Shown in pieces: positions 15,866 through 24,380 of a DNA stretch of 64,000 nt. Source of the stretch: Deltaproteobacteria bacterium. GTDB lineage: Bacteria; Desulfobacterota; Desulfuromonadia; Geobacterales; JAJYBI01. The notes below the pieces were generated by a model. It was not told the origin of the DNA, did no database searches, and was given only the letters and a program-made list of their open reading frames with translations. The position numbers and the translations under genes were made by a program. Location: the NCBI GenBank assembly GCA_021779095.1, contig JAJYBI010000019.1, positions 1-64,000 on the forward strand. Direction: 5' to 3'. How positions within the stretch are numbered: position 1 is the stretch's first letter; every line of letters begins with the position of its first letter.

Positions 15866-16561
15866 TCATCTTCGATGAAGACCGCACTCCTTGTGCTCCG
15901 GATTCTCCCACCACCACCGCCCCGCCCGCGGGTGCTCGCCGGGCGCCACCGGCCGGGTGCAGGGGGCGCAGCCGATGGAGGGGTACCCCTGCCTGTGGAG
16001 CCGGTTGGTGGGGACGCGTCTCTCCTTCGCATACTCCCAGACCTGCGCTTCGGTCCATTCCAGAAGCGGGTTTATCTTCAGTATACCGCCGTTCAGTTCG
16101 TCCAGCTCGATGGGGGCGAGTTCGCCCCGGGTGACGCTCTGTTCGCGGCGCAGGCCCGTGATCCAGCCGGCGAGCCCGGAGAGTGCCCGCCCCAGCGGCT
16201 CCACCTTCCGGATATGGCAGCACTCGTGGCGGTTCTCCAGCGACTCGCGGAAGGAGTACTGCCCCTTTTCCCGGATGAGCTTCTCCACCGCCTCGTGCCG
16301 GGGAAAGAACCAGTCGATGGGAATCCGGTACCGCTCGGTGATGGCGTCGGCCACCTCGTAGGTCTCCTCGTTCAGCCGGCCGGTGTCCAGGGCGAAGAGC
16401 CCCACCTCCAGCCCCAGCTCCCGGATCATGTCGATGATGACCACGTCCTCCACGGAGAAGGAGCAGGCGAGCTTCACCGGACCGGCCACGGCCCCCACGG
16501 CGATGCGGAGAATCTCCTGCGGAGAAGCGTCGGATGGAACAACAGGTATATCACGTTTCAT
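15866..16561 (-). CDS. cysH: Adenylylsulfate (APS) reductase
   Basis: Reduces APS to sulfite in assimilatory sulfate reduction. The 231-residue protein has the PP-loop-like CSFSVEDVVIIDMI and the two Cys pairs, CC (in RHECCHIRK) and CxxC (in IGCAPCTRPV), that bind a [4Fe-4S] cluster. This marks it as an APS reductase of the plant/bacterial type rather than PAPS reductase. The catalytic Cys is in the C-terminal HKECGLH. No APS kinase is nearby, consistent with direct use of APS. The start follows GGAGAAAAAT. Confidence 0.93.
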   Translation of the reverse strand: MKRDIPVVPSDASPQEILRIAVGAVAGPVKLACSFSVEDVVIIDMIRELGLEVGLFALDTGRLNEETYEVADAITERYRIPIDWFFPRHEAVEKLIREKGQYSFRESLENRHECCHIRKVEPLGRALSGLAGWITGLRREQSVTRGELAPIELDELNGGILKINPLLEWTEAQVWEYAKERRVPTNRLHRQGYPSIGCAPCTRPVAPGEHPRAGRWWWENPEHKECGLHRR

Positions 16562-16628
16562 ATTTTTCTCCGAAATTCCAATCGTCAAATCCCTATTTTA
16601 TTGAAATTTGCGATTTGTGTTTTGGAAA

Positions 16629-18113
16629 TTAGATTTTTAATCCCAGGTGCGGCCAGACGAACATCACCGACGCCATGAACAGCGTCCAGGAGATCGCCAT
16701 GACGGCGCAGCCGGCCACGATGATGTCCCGGCTCCTCAGGAACCCCGAGGCGTAGGCGATGGCCGTGGCCGGCGTCCCCATGGGGAGGCAGTAGGCGAGC
16801 CCCGCCGGGAGCGCGATGGTAAGCGTCATCACCTTCGGGTCCATGCCGAGGGTAGAGCAGAGTCCGATCCCGATCGGCATGAGGATCGCCACCACCGCCG
16901 CGTGGCTGATGCACTCGGTGAGAAGCATGGCCGCCAGGGAGATCACCATGATGACGGTCAGCGGCGACCCCTGGAAGAGCCCCATCCCCTTCCGCACGAT
17001 CCAGGTCGCCGCGCCGGTCCTGGACAGGGCCGAGGCCAGCGCGATGGAGCCGCCGTACATGAAGACGATCCCCCAGTTCACGTACTCCTCGATCTTCTGC
17101 CACGACACCACCCGGAAGGTGAAGAGCGCCGCCGTGCCGAGGATCGCCACGGAGGCGAGCCCGGTCTTCTCGCCGAAAACGAGCCAGCACCCCACGGTGG
17201 CGACCATGACGACGGCGGTGATCATCTCGTCGTAGGTCATCCGTCCCAGCTCCAGCCGTTTGCGGTTGAGGTACCGCACCCCGTCGCTCACGTCGGCGAT
17301 ATCCACCGGGAAGAACCGCAGCAGCAGCAGAAACCCGATCACCAGGAGCGGCAGGACGATCATGCAGGCCGCCGCCGTCCACTCCAGGAAACTGAACGAA
17401 AGGCCGGTGCTCTCCTTCAGCATCCCTGCGGCGAGCGGGGCCCGGGCGCCGCCCAGAAAGGTGGCGATGCCGCCGATGATGCACCCCCAGGCGATGGACA
17501 TGAAGATGAGCCGGCCGAAGCTGCTCTTCCCCTTCTCCAGCCCAAGCGCCCCGGCAATCTCCGCCACCACCGGGAACATCATGGCGGCCACCGCGTGCTC
17601 GCTCATGCAGAAGGAGAGGAGCGCGGAGAGGAGGTAGACCGTGAGCGCCAGCCGCCGCGGCGTGGTACCGAACCCGGCCAGCATGGTCCTCGCGAGCCGC
17701 GCCGACAGCCCGGTGCCGGTCATGGCCGCCGCCAGGATGAAGGCGCCGAGGATGAAGAAGACCGCCTCGTTGCCGAACATGGCGTAGGTGGTCCGCGCAT
17801 CCATGACCCCCAAAAGCGGCAGCATCGCCATGGAGAGGAGCGCCGTCACCGCGATGGGGAGGAGTCCGGAGACCCAGAGGGCGACGGTGGCGCCGAACAG
17901 GACGAGGGCGTGGTATCCCGCTTGAGAGAGCCCCGCCGGCGGTGAAAGATGGAACAGGATTGCGCCGACCACCGCGAGCCCCGCCAGGAGCTGGTAGTGA
18001 CCCGTCCGGTCCAGCACGATGAGCCACATCGGACGGTTGTCCAGCTTCAGCGGCTTGTCCATCGCGGGAAGGCCGTTGCTTCCCGGCACGTCGCTTCCGT
18101 GAGGGTTCTTCAT
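16629..18113 (-). CDS. DASS/SLC13-family anion symporter (probable sulfate transporter)
   Basis: A 494-residue inner-membrane protein with about 12-14 membrane segments and the DASS signature spread over two repeats (SEHAVAAMMFPV and TECISHAAVVAILMPI). Members import sulfate or dicarboxylates with sodium. Its place between cysH and the barrel gene supports a sulfate role. The start at 18113 lies just after the previous stop, indicating coupling; an internal Met 17 codons later is possible. Confidence 0.88.
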   Translation of the reverse strand: MKNPHGSDVPGSNGLPAMDKPLKLDNRPMWLIVLDRTGHYQLLAGLAVVGAILFHLSPPAGLSQAGYHALVLFGATVALWVSGLLPIAVTALLSMAMLPLLGVMDARTTYAMFGNEAVFFILGAFILAAAMTGTGLSARLARTMLAGFGTTPRRLALTVYLLSALLSFCMSEHAVAAMMFPVVAEIAGALGLEKGKSSFGRLIFMSIAWGCIIGGIATFLGGARAPLAAGMLKESTGLSFSFLEWTAAACMIVLPLLVIGFLLLLRFFPVDIADVSDGVRYLNRKRLELGRMTYDEMITAVVMVATVGCWLVFGEKTGLASVAILGTAALFTFRVVSWQKIEEYVNWGIVFMYGGSIALASALSRTGAATWIVRKGMGLFQGSPLTVIMVISLAAMLLTECISHAAVVAILMPIGIGLCSTLGMDPKVMTLTIALPAGLAYCLPMGTPATAIAYASGFLRSRDIIVAGCAVMAISWTLFMASVMFVWPHLGLKI

Positions 18114-18114
18114 C

Positions 18115-18921
18115 CTACAGCCCCGCCGATTCGAACGACTGCTCCACCTGCCTTACCCGCAGACTGCGGCGCAGGTCGGAGGTGGCCAGGAGCTGCCGGT
18201 CGTGGACCCTGTCGATGAACCCCCTGAGGATGCCCGCCTTGCGAACCGCCACCAGCGGGGTGAGGCAGCCGACCAGCGGCTGCAGCGGCAGAGTCACCAC
18301 CTTGTGCCGCCTCCACGCCGCGGCCAGGTGCCCGAACAGCTCGGCGATCTCGTCGAGGGGGTAGTGGAACGCCCGGGGAGAGAGCTCCACCAGCGGGACG
18401 ATGCCGGCCGCCAGGAGTTCGTCGATGCCACGACGGGTGACGCAGGGGGATTCCTCCCCCGCCATGAGGGTCGTCGCCACCCCCCAGCGGGGGAAGACGC
18501 TCCGCGCCGCCTCCAGCGACGCCAGACGCCGGTCACGCTCCAGTCCCCGCTCGCGGGCGGCGGCCGGATCGAAGACGTACAGCGGCAGGTCGAGGATATC
18601 CACCCCCGCCGCGTAGGCCCGCTCCAAGATGTAGCGAGGGGCCGGAAAGTCGAGCCGCCCCACGATGTGGGTGCTGAAGTTCCGTTTCAGCTGCCTCGCC
18701 AGCTCCTCACCCAGGTGAAAGGTGTCGAGCCCCCCGAAGGTGATGTGGAACAGCTCGGCGGGCACCTGGCAGTGGCTGTCGAAGACGGTCTCCAGGGTCT
18801 GCCGGGCGGGGAGCTCCCCCCCCACGAAGAAGAGGTTGCCGTCGCGCCGCAGCTCGCCCACCAGCGCCGGATGCACCGGGCGGGCGATCAGCTCCCGCAA
18901 TCTGGTCTGGTCTGTGGTCAT
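18115..18921 (-). CDS. Radical-SAM-like barrel protein lacking the cluster motif
   Basis: The first gene of the sulfate operon encodes 268 residues. The central region reads like the alternating strand-helix pattern of biotin-synthase-type radical SAM barrels (LERAYAAGVDILDLPLY, GIDELLAAGIVPLVEL). But no CX3CX2C cysteine triad is present; the three Cys are scattered. So it may be a barrel that lost the cluster, or a different TIM-barrel family. Its position with cysHDN and the sulfate transporter suggests a part in sulfur assimilation or its regulation. I cannot name a reaction. Confidence 0.55.
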   Translation of the reverse strand: MTTDQTRLRELIARPVHPALVGELRRDGNLFFVGGELPARQTLETVFDSHCQVPAELFHITFGGLDTFHLGEELARQLKRNFSTHIVGRLDFPAPRYILERAYAAGVDILDLPLYVFDPAAARERGLERDRRLASLEAARSVFPRWGVATTLMAGEESPCVTRRGIDELLAAGIVPLVELSPRAFHYPLDEIAELFGHLAAAWRRHKVVTLPLQPLVGCLTPLVAVRKAGILRGFIDRVHDRQLLATSDLRRSLRVRQVEQSFESAGL

Positions 18922-18988
18922 GGTCCGATGCCCTCCGCCGCTCCGGCAGGTTCCCGCACATTCAATTCAACAAACATCCGGTATATGA

Positions 18989-19057
18989 ACCGTACCAAAC
19001 ACCATCTAATTGGTCAAGTAAATTTTCCACGGCTTTTTACACTTTATTGGTCAAGTA
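18989..19057 (-). promoter_or_regulatory. Promoter and repeated operator of the sulfate operon
   Basis: Read on the minus strand, TACTTGACCAAT occurs twice (19046-19057 and 19009-19020), 37 bases apart. The downstream copy contains a -35 box TTGACC, with TACGGT 17 bases after it (18989-18994). The overlap of operator and -35 fits repression when cysteine or sulfide is plentiful. The sequence shape resembles operators of Rrf2-type regulators (CymR/IscR), but the factor is not identified. Confidence 0.6.
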
Positions 19058-19084
19058 CACATGCAGCCGTCCGATCCGCTGCCG

Positions 19085-19876
19085 TCAAGGGTTCAGGGCC
19101 TCCAGCTCGTCCGCCGGCACCGTGATCGTCGGCCGGTCGCCGCAGACGGGACAGTCGGGATTGCGCCGTACCGGTACCTCGCGGAACCGCAGCCGCCGGG
19201 AATCGTAAACGAGGAGCCGATCGGCCAAAAGCTCCCCGACGCCGAGGAGGTATTTCACCGCCTCGGTCGCCTGCAGGGTGCCGATGACGCCGGGAAGCAC
19301 CCCCATGACCCCGGCCCGGGAGCAGGCAACCGCCGTCTCCAGCTGCGGCGGCTCGGGGAAGATGCAGCGATAGCAGGCGGTGCCCGGCAGGATTGTCATG
19401 GTCTGGCCGTCGAACCGCAGTATTCCGCCGTGGGAGTAGGGTTTTCCCGCCAGCACGCAGGCGTCGTTGAGAAGGAACTTGGCGGCGAAGTTGTCCGTGG
19501 CGTCGATGACGAAATCATACGAACTCACCAGCTTGCCGACGATATCGGCCATGACCCGGAACTGGTAGGTCTCCACCTGCACCTCCGGGTTCATCGCGGC
19601 CATCTTCTCCCGGGCCGATTCCACCTTGGGGCGCCCCAGGTCCTGCGTCCAGTGGACGATCTGGCGCTGCAGGTTGGAAAGTTCCACCGTGTCCGGGTCG
19701 GCGATGCCGATGGTCCCGACCCCGGCGGCGGCGAGATAGAGCGCGACGGGAGAACCGAGCCCCCCGGCGCCGATCACCAGCACCCGGCCGGCGCGCAGCC
19801 GTTCCTGTCCCGCCTCCCCGACTTCGTCGAGCATGATGTGGCGGGCATACCGCACCCGCTGGTCGTCCGTCAGCAT
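19085..19876 (-). CDS. ThiF/MoeB-family adenylyltransferase
   Basis: This E1-like enzyme (263 residues) adenylates the C-terminal glycine of a ubiquitin-like sulfur carrier. Visible features are the nucleotide loop GAGGLGSPVALYLAAAGVG, the Arg finger region ELSNLQRQ, the catalytic Cys in SRAGVMGV with zinc ligands CYRC and CPVC (four Cys), and RYARHIML at the start. The leader contains a SAM-I riboswitch, which ties it to methionine or SAM supply. ThiF-type enzymes in protein-thiocarboxylate methionine synthesis are a known precedent, so that role is a reasonable inference over thiamine or molybdopterin. The ATG at 19876 follows GGAAGGAGG. No carrier protein is encoded beside it. Confidence 0.88.
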   Translation of the reverse strand: MLTDDQRVRYARHIMLDEVGEAGQERLRAGRVLVIGAGGLGSPVALYLAAAGVGTIGIADPDTVELSNLQRQIVHWTQDLGRPKVESAREKMAAMNPEVQVETYQFRVMADIVGKLVSSYDFVIDATDNFAAKFLLNDACVLAGKPYSHGGILRFDGQTMTILPGTACYRCIFPEPPQLETAVACSRAGVMGVLPGVIGTLQATEAVKYLLGVGELLADRLLVYDSRRLRFREVPVRRNPDCPVCGDRPTITVPADELEALNP

Positions 19877-20002
19877 CCGGTCCGCCTCCTTCCCGTGCGT
19901 GTCGATCCCATCTGTCCCCCCGTCCCGTCCGTCACCGGCAACTACCGTCAAGTATACCAGCAAACGGTCCGCAACCGACCGTGACTCTTGCACCCCGGGA
20001 CG

Positions 20003-20033
20003 AAAAACGCCCCGTCTCGGACGAGACGGGGCG
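20003..20033 (-). terminator. Terminator of the SAM riboswitch
   Basis: CGCCCCGTCTC and GAGACGGGGCG form a perfect 11-base stem with a 4-base loop; five U follow on the minus strand. It lies 40 bases after the aptamer and before the ThiF-like gene, so it is the likely expression platform. A perfect palindrome CAAAGGCATGCCTTTG (20042-20057) sits between them and may help switch. Confidence 0.85.
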
Positions 20034-20072
20034 GATAGATGCAAAGGCATGCCTTTGTTTCCGTCAGCGCCA

Positions 20073-20179
20073 CCTCATCTTCGCCGGCTGCCGCCGGCAG
20101 GAATTAGCACCTGACATCCGCCGCGCGGACCGGTTGCTGTGGCTTCGCAGGGCCTTTCCCTCCACCACTCTCGATAAAG
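20073..20179 (-). promoter_or_regulatory. SAM-I riboswitch (S-box)
   Basis: On the minus strand the core of the S-box is plain: GAGAGTGGTGGAGGG, then GGCCC, GAAGCC, CAGCAACC and later GGTGCTAATTCCTGC. P1 pairs CTTTATC at the 5' end with GATGAGG at the 3' end (two G-U pairs). The length of 107 bases is normal for the class. SAM binding should favour the downstream terminator and so lower expression of the ThiF-like gene when SAM is abundant. Confidence 0.92.
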
Positions 20180-20210
20180 CAGATGCTTCGTGTATGCGGT
20201 TGTCCCGAAA

Positions 20211-20239
20211 GCTATAGCGCACCATCCCCGCCCTGTCAA
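20211..20239 (-). promoter_or_regulatory. Sigma-70 promoter of the SAM riboswitch transcript
   Basis: TTGACA and TATAGC on the minus strand with exactly 17 bases between. The predicted transcript starts about 30 bases before the aptamer. Confidence 0.75.
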
Positions 20240-20333
20240 GAACAAAAACCGGAATTCTTGACCGGACCAGTAAGCTACGTGACGGCAAAGATCGGCAGAC
20301 TATCGTACTATGAACAGCCGTGAAGGGCCCGGG

Positions 20334-21539
20334 TCAGCGCCGGTCCGCGGAAACGATCCCGAGATCCACGTTCATCGCACCGATACCGGTGGCCGCGTTG
20401 ACCCGGTAGACCTTGCCCCGCTGCCACCCCTTCTCGAACGACAACCGCACCGAAACGCCCCGCGACTGCGGCGGGTGCGGACCATGGCCGGCATCGACGG
20501 TGACGACGCCGTTCCGGTAGCTGACGACCGCCGGCAGCCTGACGTTGCCGGAGATCAGCACCACGTTCCGGCTTTCCCCCTCGGCGAGGGTGAAGCTGGC
20601 GGGCTCCGCGGCGGGACGCCGCACCGCGCCCATCACCACCTGCGGCTGGAACTGGAGGTCCACCCGTGCCGGCGCCCGTTCGGCAACCGGGGGGGGCCGC
20701 CGGTCATTTCCTCCCTGTCCGCGGCCTCCCGTATCGCGTCCCCGGTCGCGCTGCCCGCCCCCCTGCCGGCCGTCGTCGGGACGCTGGCGTCCGTCGCCCC
20801 CACCTGGCGTCGCGGGCGGTTGCGGCGGACGTTCCGGCACCGTCACCACCGGCGGCGGTTCGGGGCGATGGTGATCATCGCGATAGTCGGGGGGCGGCGG
20901 TTCATACCGGTACTCCTCCTCCCCGAGCACCATCACCGGCTCCCGGGCGTGGCCGTCCCGGTCGGCAACCTCGACGAACAGATCGACCCGGCGCAGCGGC
21001 AGCGGACCATCCGCCGACGTATCGGAGTAGAACGCCCCCCTGTCCCAGCGGCGCTCGAAGGGGAAATGCGCTCCTCCCCGTCCCTCGCCGTCGATACTCA
21101 GCAGGCGATCGGCGTAGGAGGCGGTCAGCACCCCGGTGCGGCCCTGCCACCCCACCACCGGGATCTGTACCGCCTCGCCGTCGGCGATCATGAAGGAAAA
21201 CGGCCGGAAGCGGTACACACGGTCACCGATCCGGGCCTCGCCGCCGCGCAGCGACACCCGCAGCAGGTCGCCGTACCGCCCCTCGCCGGCGTGGATCGCC
21301 GCGATCCGCTCCCGGGCACGCCGTTCCTCCTCCGCCCGGCGCTGGCGTTCCAGGGCCATCTGGCGGGCCCGCTCCTCGGCGGCCCGCTGAAGGGCACGCT
21401 GCCGCTCCTCGTAGTTCCGCATCGTCTCCTGGCGCTCCTGCGGACTCATGGTGTCCCAGGTGGGCTGGGGCACCCCGTATATGTACGGCGTGCATGCGGA
21501 CAGAAGCAGGCAGAGACACGCCAGTTTCCATCGTTTCAT
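20334..21539 (-). CDS. Coiled-coil and proline-rich lipoprotein
   Basis: A 401-residue lipoprotein: signal MKRWKLACLCLLLSAC with a lipobox Cys at about residue 16. A charged coiled coil rich in Glu, Arg and Ala follows (about 35-85), then two beta-rich domains separated by a long Pro/Gly/Arg linker (about residues 215-290). I do not recognise either domain. Each could be a small beta-sandwich (the second: SFTLAEGESRNVVLISG). The ATG follows GGGAGAAGG. Envelope location likely; function unknown. Confidence 0.7.
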   Translation of the reverse strand: MKRWKLACLCLLLSACTPYIYGVPQPTWDTMSPQERQETMRNYEERQRALQRAAEERARQMALERQRRAEEERRARERIAAIHAGEGRYGDLLRVSLRGGEARIGDRVYRFRPFSFMIADGEAVQIPVVGWQGRTGVLTASYADRLLSIDGEGRGGAHFPFERRWDRGAFYSDTSADGPLPLRRVDLFVEVADRDGHAREPVMVLGEEEYRYEPPPPDYRDDHHRPEPPPVVTVPERPPQPPATPGGGDGRQRPDDGRQGGGQRDRGRDTGGRGQGGNDRRPPPVAERAPARVDLQFQPQVVMGAVRRPAAEPASFTLAEGESRNVVLISGNVRLPAVVSYRNGVVTVDAGHGPHPPQSRGVSVRLSFEKGWQRGKVYRVNAATGIGAMNVDLGIVSADRR

Positions 21540-21673
21540 GACCTTCTCCCTTATGTCGATTCAGTTTTTGGACGCAACCGGCGCATCTCGGAACCATGCA
21601 GCTCACATGACGTTTTCGGCATGCGGAGTTCCCTTGCGTCTCCGCGCCGCTGCGCGAGTGGTTCAGAAAGTGG

Positions 21674-22666
21674 TCACCGCAGCGGCAGCTCCAGCGGCGG
21701 TTCGGCCAGTGCCGCCACCTGTTCCCGCAGTTCCAGGATATGCTCCCCCCAGTAGCGGACCGTGTTGAACCAGGGGAAGGCGGCGGGAAAGGCCGGGTCG
21801 TCCCAGCGGCGGGCGAGCCAGGCGCTGTGGTGGAGCATCCTGAGGGCGCGCAACGGTTCAACAAGCCGCAGCTCCCGGGGGTTGAATGCGCAGAACTCGT
21901 TGTACCCCTCCAGGAGCGCGTCCAGCTGGGCGATCCGGCGCGGCCGGTCGCCGGAGAGCATCATCCAGAGGTCCTGCACCGCCGGCGCCATCCGCGCATC
22001 GTCGAAATCCACGAAGTGGGGGGCGTCGTCCCGCCAGAGGATGTTGCCGGCATGGCAGTCACCGTGGGTCCGGATGTACCGCACCTCCCCCGCGTCGGCC
22101 AACGCATCCTCCACCCCCTCCAGCAGCCGACTCGCCACGGTGAGGTAGCTCTCCCGGTAGTCGTCGGGAATGAACCGTTCGCCGATGAGCGCGACGCTGT
22201 CGCGGCCGAAGCTTGCCACATCCAGGACCGGCCGCTTCTTGAACGGCCGCACCGCGCCGATGCCGTGAATGCGCCCCAAAAGCCGCCCCAGGACCAGCAG
22301 GTTGTCCAGGTTGTCGAACTCCGGCGCATGCCCCCCCTGGCGCGGATAGAGGGCAAAACGGAACCCCTCGCACGCGAACAGGGTCTCGCCGTCACCGTTC
22401 GCCCACGGCGCCACCACCGGCAGCTCGTGCTCCGCCAGTTCACGGCAGAACCGGTGCTCCTCCAGGATCTGTCCGTCGCTCCAGCGGCCGGGACGGTAGA
22501 ACTTGGCCACCAGCGGCGCTCCGTCCTCGATCCCCACCTGGTAGACCCGGTTCTCGTAGCTGTTCAGCGCCAGGGTGCGGCAGTCGCAGAGAAACCCCTG
22601 ACTCTCCACGGCGTCCATGACGAAGCCGGGGGAAAGGGTCTGGAATGGGTGGGAACTTTCGGGCAT
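21674..22666 (-). CDS. srkA: Stress response kinase A (YihE/RdoA)
   Basis: A 330-residue aminoglycoside-phosphotransferase-fold kinase that phosphorylates Ser/Thr and protects against programmed death triggered by stress in E. coli. The catalytic loop is HGDCHAGNILW, the metal Asp is in FVDFDDARM, and the ATP-binding Lys lies in APLVAKFYRP. The length and start (MPESSHPFQ...) match E. coli SrkA (328). Start after AAGAAGGATTG. There is no DsbA gene downstream, unlike in E. coli. Confidence 0.9.
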   Translation of the reverse strand: MPESSHPFQTLSPGFVMDAVESQGFLCDCRTLALNSYENRVYQVGIEDGAPLVAKFYRPGRWSDGQILEEHRFCRELAEHELPVVAPWANGDGETLFACEGFRFALYPRQGGHAPEFDNLDNLLVLGRLLGRIHGIGAVRPFKKRPVLDVASFGRDSVALIGERFIPDDYRESYLTVASRLLEGVEDALADAGEVRYIRTHGDCHAGNILWRDDAPHFVDFDDARMAPAVQDLWMMLSGDRPRRIAQLDALLEGYNEFCAFNPRELRLVEPLRALRMLHHSAWLARRWDDPAFPAAFPWFNTVRYWGEHILELREQVAALAEPPLELPLR

Positions 22667-22718
22667 CGGCAATCCTTCTTGAGTGACATGGGTAGTGTGA
22701 CGAGGTGCAAGCATAGCA

Positions 22719-24272
22719 TCATTCGCCGGAGGAACCAAGGGGGGGACGCCGTTCCCGGAACGCCGGCGTGAAGAACGGGGCATGGTTGGAGGTGAAGATC
22801 GGCGGGTCCCGGCGCAGGATCGCCGCCACCTCCGGTGCCCTTCGGAACTCCCGGTCCAGGAACCGGCGCACCTGCAGCCGGTCCCAGCCGGCAGGATGGG
22901 TGAAACCGGTGTAGAGCGACAGGTCGCCGTCGTAGAACGGCGCAGTCCCCAGCGCGTCCGCCTCCTCCCCGGCGGTCGGCATGTTGAAGATCGCCAGGTT
23001 CAGGAAGGTGATCGCCTCATGGTGCCGGACGGTGAACTGCAGGGTGCGCCGCGCCGCGGCCTCCGTCTCGGCGGGGGTGCCGAACAGGAGGTACAGGTAG
23101 ACCCCGATCCCCGCCTCCCGCAGGTTATCGAGCACACGGGAGGCGGTCGCCAGGTCGATCCCCTTGGCGAGCCGGTCCAGCACCTCCTGGTCCCCCGACT
23201 CCAGCCCCAGCTTCAGCATGACACAGCCGGACCGCCTAAGCGCCCGGCAGAAGGCGGGGTCGGCCAGTTCCTCCCCGAACCGGACGAAGCCGTACCAGGG
23301 CGCGCCGGGTGGATGGTCCGCCAGCCCCCGCAAAAGGGCGGGGCTCACGGCGTTGTCCAGGAGGTGGATGAGGGAGGGGCGGTGCCGGTCCGCGAGGGTC
23401 CGCAGCTCAGCCAGCGCCTGTCGTACCGGCACGGGACGGTAGAGAGTCCCCTCGGCCCGCTCCGGGCAGAAGGAGCAGCGGTTCCACCAGCAGCCGGCGG
23501 CGGCGCTGTAGGGGAGGATCGGACCGGGAGAAAGGTAGTCGGCGAGCGGCAGCCCGTCGTACGCCGGCAGGGCGGGGCCGCCGGCGGCGACGCCGGCCAG
23601 CTCCAGGAGCGGCAGCTCACCCGGCCCGTCGATGAGCCGGTCCACGAGACCGGCGAAGGGGTTTCGCCAGACGGGGCGCCGCAGCCACGATGTCACGAGC
23701 CCGCCGCCGAGGACGATCGTCAGGTCGGGGTATTGCAGCTTCAGAAAACCGACCATGGCGAAGGTGGTGAGCGCCTGGCCGAGGAAGTTGAGGGAGAACC
23801 CCACGATCCGGGCCGGGCCCGCCGCCCCCTCCTTGATGAGATCCGAAAGCCGCGTGCTGAACCAGGGGAAGAAGGGATTCCGCTGCGGCTCTTCAGCCGC
23901 CCGGATGAGATCGGCGCTTCGCAGGGGGGAGAGGCTTTCCTGCTGGTAGTCCGCCAGCCCCACGATCGCGCCGTGGCCGCCGCCTGCCATTGCCGCGAGC
24001 CGATTCAGGTCCCGCACCGCCCGGCCGTACCGGTCAAAGGTGCCGCAGCTCCGCGGGTCCCGCAGGGCGGCGAGGTGCCGTTCCCGGGCGGCGGCGGCCC
24101 GGCGGGTCCAGGTGTCGGCGGCGGCCGGCTGTCCCAGGAGCCAGAGGAGCCCTTCCAGGTTCGCATCCAGGAGCCGGCACGGGACGCCGGCCGTCTGCAG
24201 GGTGCCGGCAAGCCGGGCGATGCCGGCCGGCGGTTCGCACGGTTTGGCAACGGGGGGATAGATGAGCAGCAT
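22719..24272 (-). CDS. B12-binding-type radical SAM protein
   Basis: A 517-residue protein with an N-terminal cobalamin-binding-like domain (starts MLLIYPPVAKPCEPPAG, with VLGGG at about 190) followed by a radical SAM domain. The cluster motif CWWNRCSFC at residues 261-269 is spaced CX4CX2C, a variant seen in this subgroup. Later motifs (LKLGLESGDQEVLDR, GIGVYLYLLFGTPAE) are the usual SAM-binding strands. The substrate is unknown; relatives do methylations or rearrangements. There is no good ribosome site at the chosen ATG, but longer starts lack similarity. Confidence 0.82.
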   Translation of the reverse strand: MLLIYPPVAKPCEPPAGIARLAGTLQTAGVPCRLLDANLEGLLWLLGQPAAADTWTRRAAAARERHLAALRDPRSCGTFDRYGRAVRDLNRLAAMAGGGHGAIVGLADYQQESLSPLRSADLIRAAEEPQRNPFFPWFSTRLSDLIKEGAAGPARIVGFSLNFLGQALTTFAMVGFLKLQYPDLTIVLGGGLVTSWLRRPVWRNPFAGLVDRLIDGPGELPLLELAGVAAGGPALPAYDGLPLADYLSPGPILPYSAAAGCWWNRCSFCPERAEGTLYRPVPVRQALAELRTLADRHRPSLIHLLDNAVSPALLRGLADHPPGAPWYGFVRFGEELADPAFCRALRRSGCVMLKLGLESGDQEVLDRLAKGIDLATASRVLDNLREAGIGVYLYLLFGTPAETEAAARRTLQFTVRHHEAITFLNLAIFNMPTAGEEADALGTAPFYDGDLSLYTGFTHPAGWDRLQVRRFLDREFRRAPEVAAILRRDPPIFTSNHAPFFTPAFRERRPPLGSSGE

Positions 24273-24313
24273 GGCCACATTATGGGGCAGGCGACGGTAT
24301 ACGGCAAGGGTAT

Positions 24314-24341
24314 TTGCCATCGGCCATCTGCTTGCTATACT
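24314..24341 (+). promoter_or_regulatory. Promoter of the FKBP gene
   Basis: TTGCCA and TATACT with 16 bases between, 40 bases before the ATG. It lies in the shared gap with the divergent radical SAM gene. Confidence 0.5.
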
Positions 24342-24380
24342 AACGTTTTGCAACATCATAAAACCAAGGAAAGGATTCCC

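Noticed and set aside
16647..17945. 432-codon plus-strand frame opposite the sulfate transporter
   Set aside because: It is the antisense of a conserved membrane protein gene and has a composition (His/Arg/Asp) typical of such shadows.
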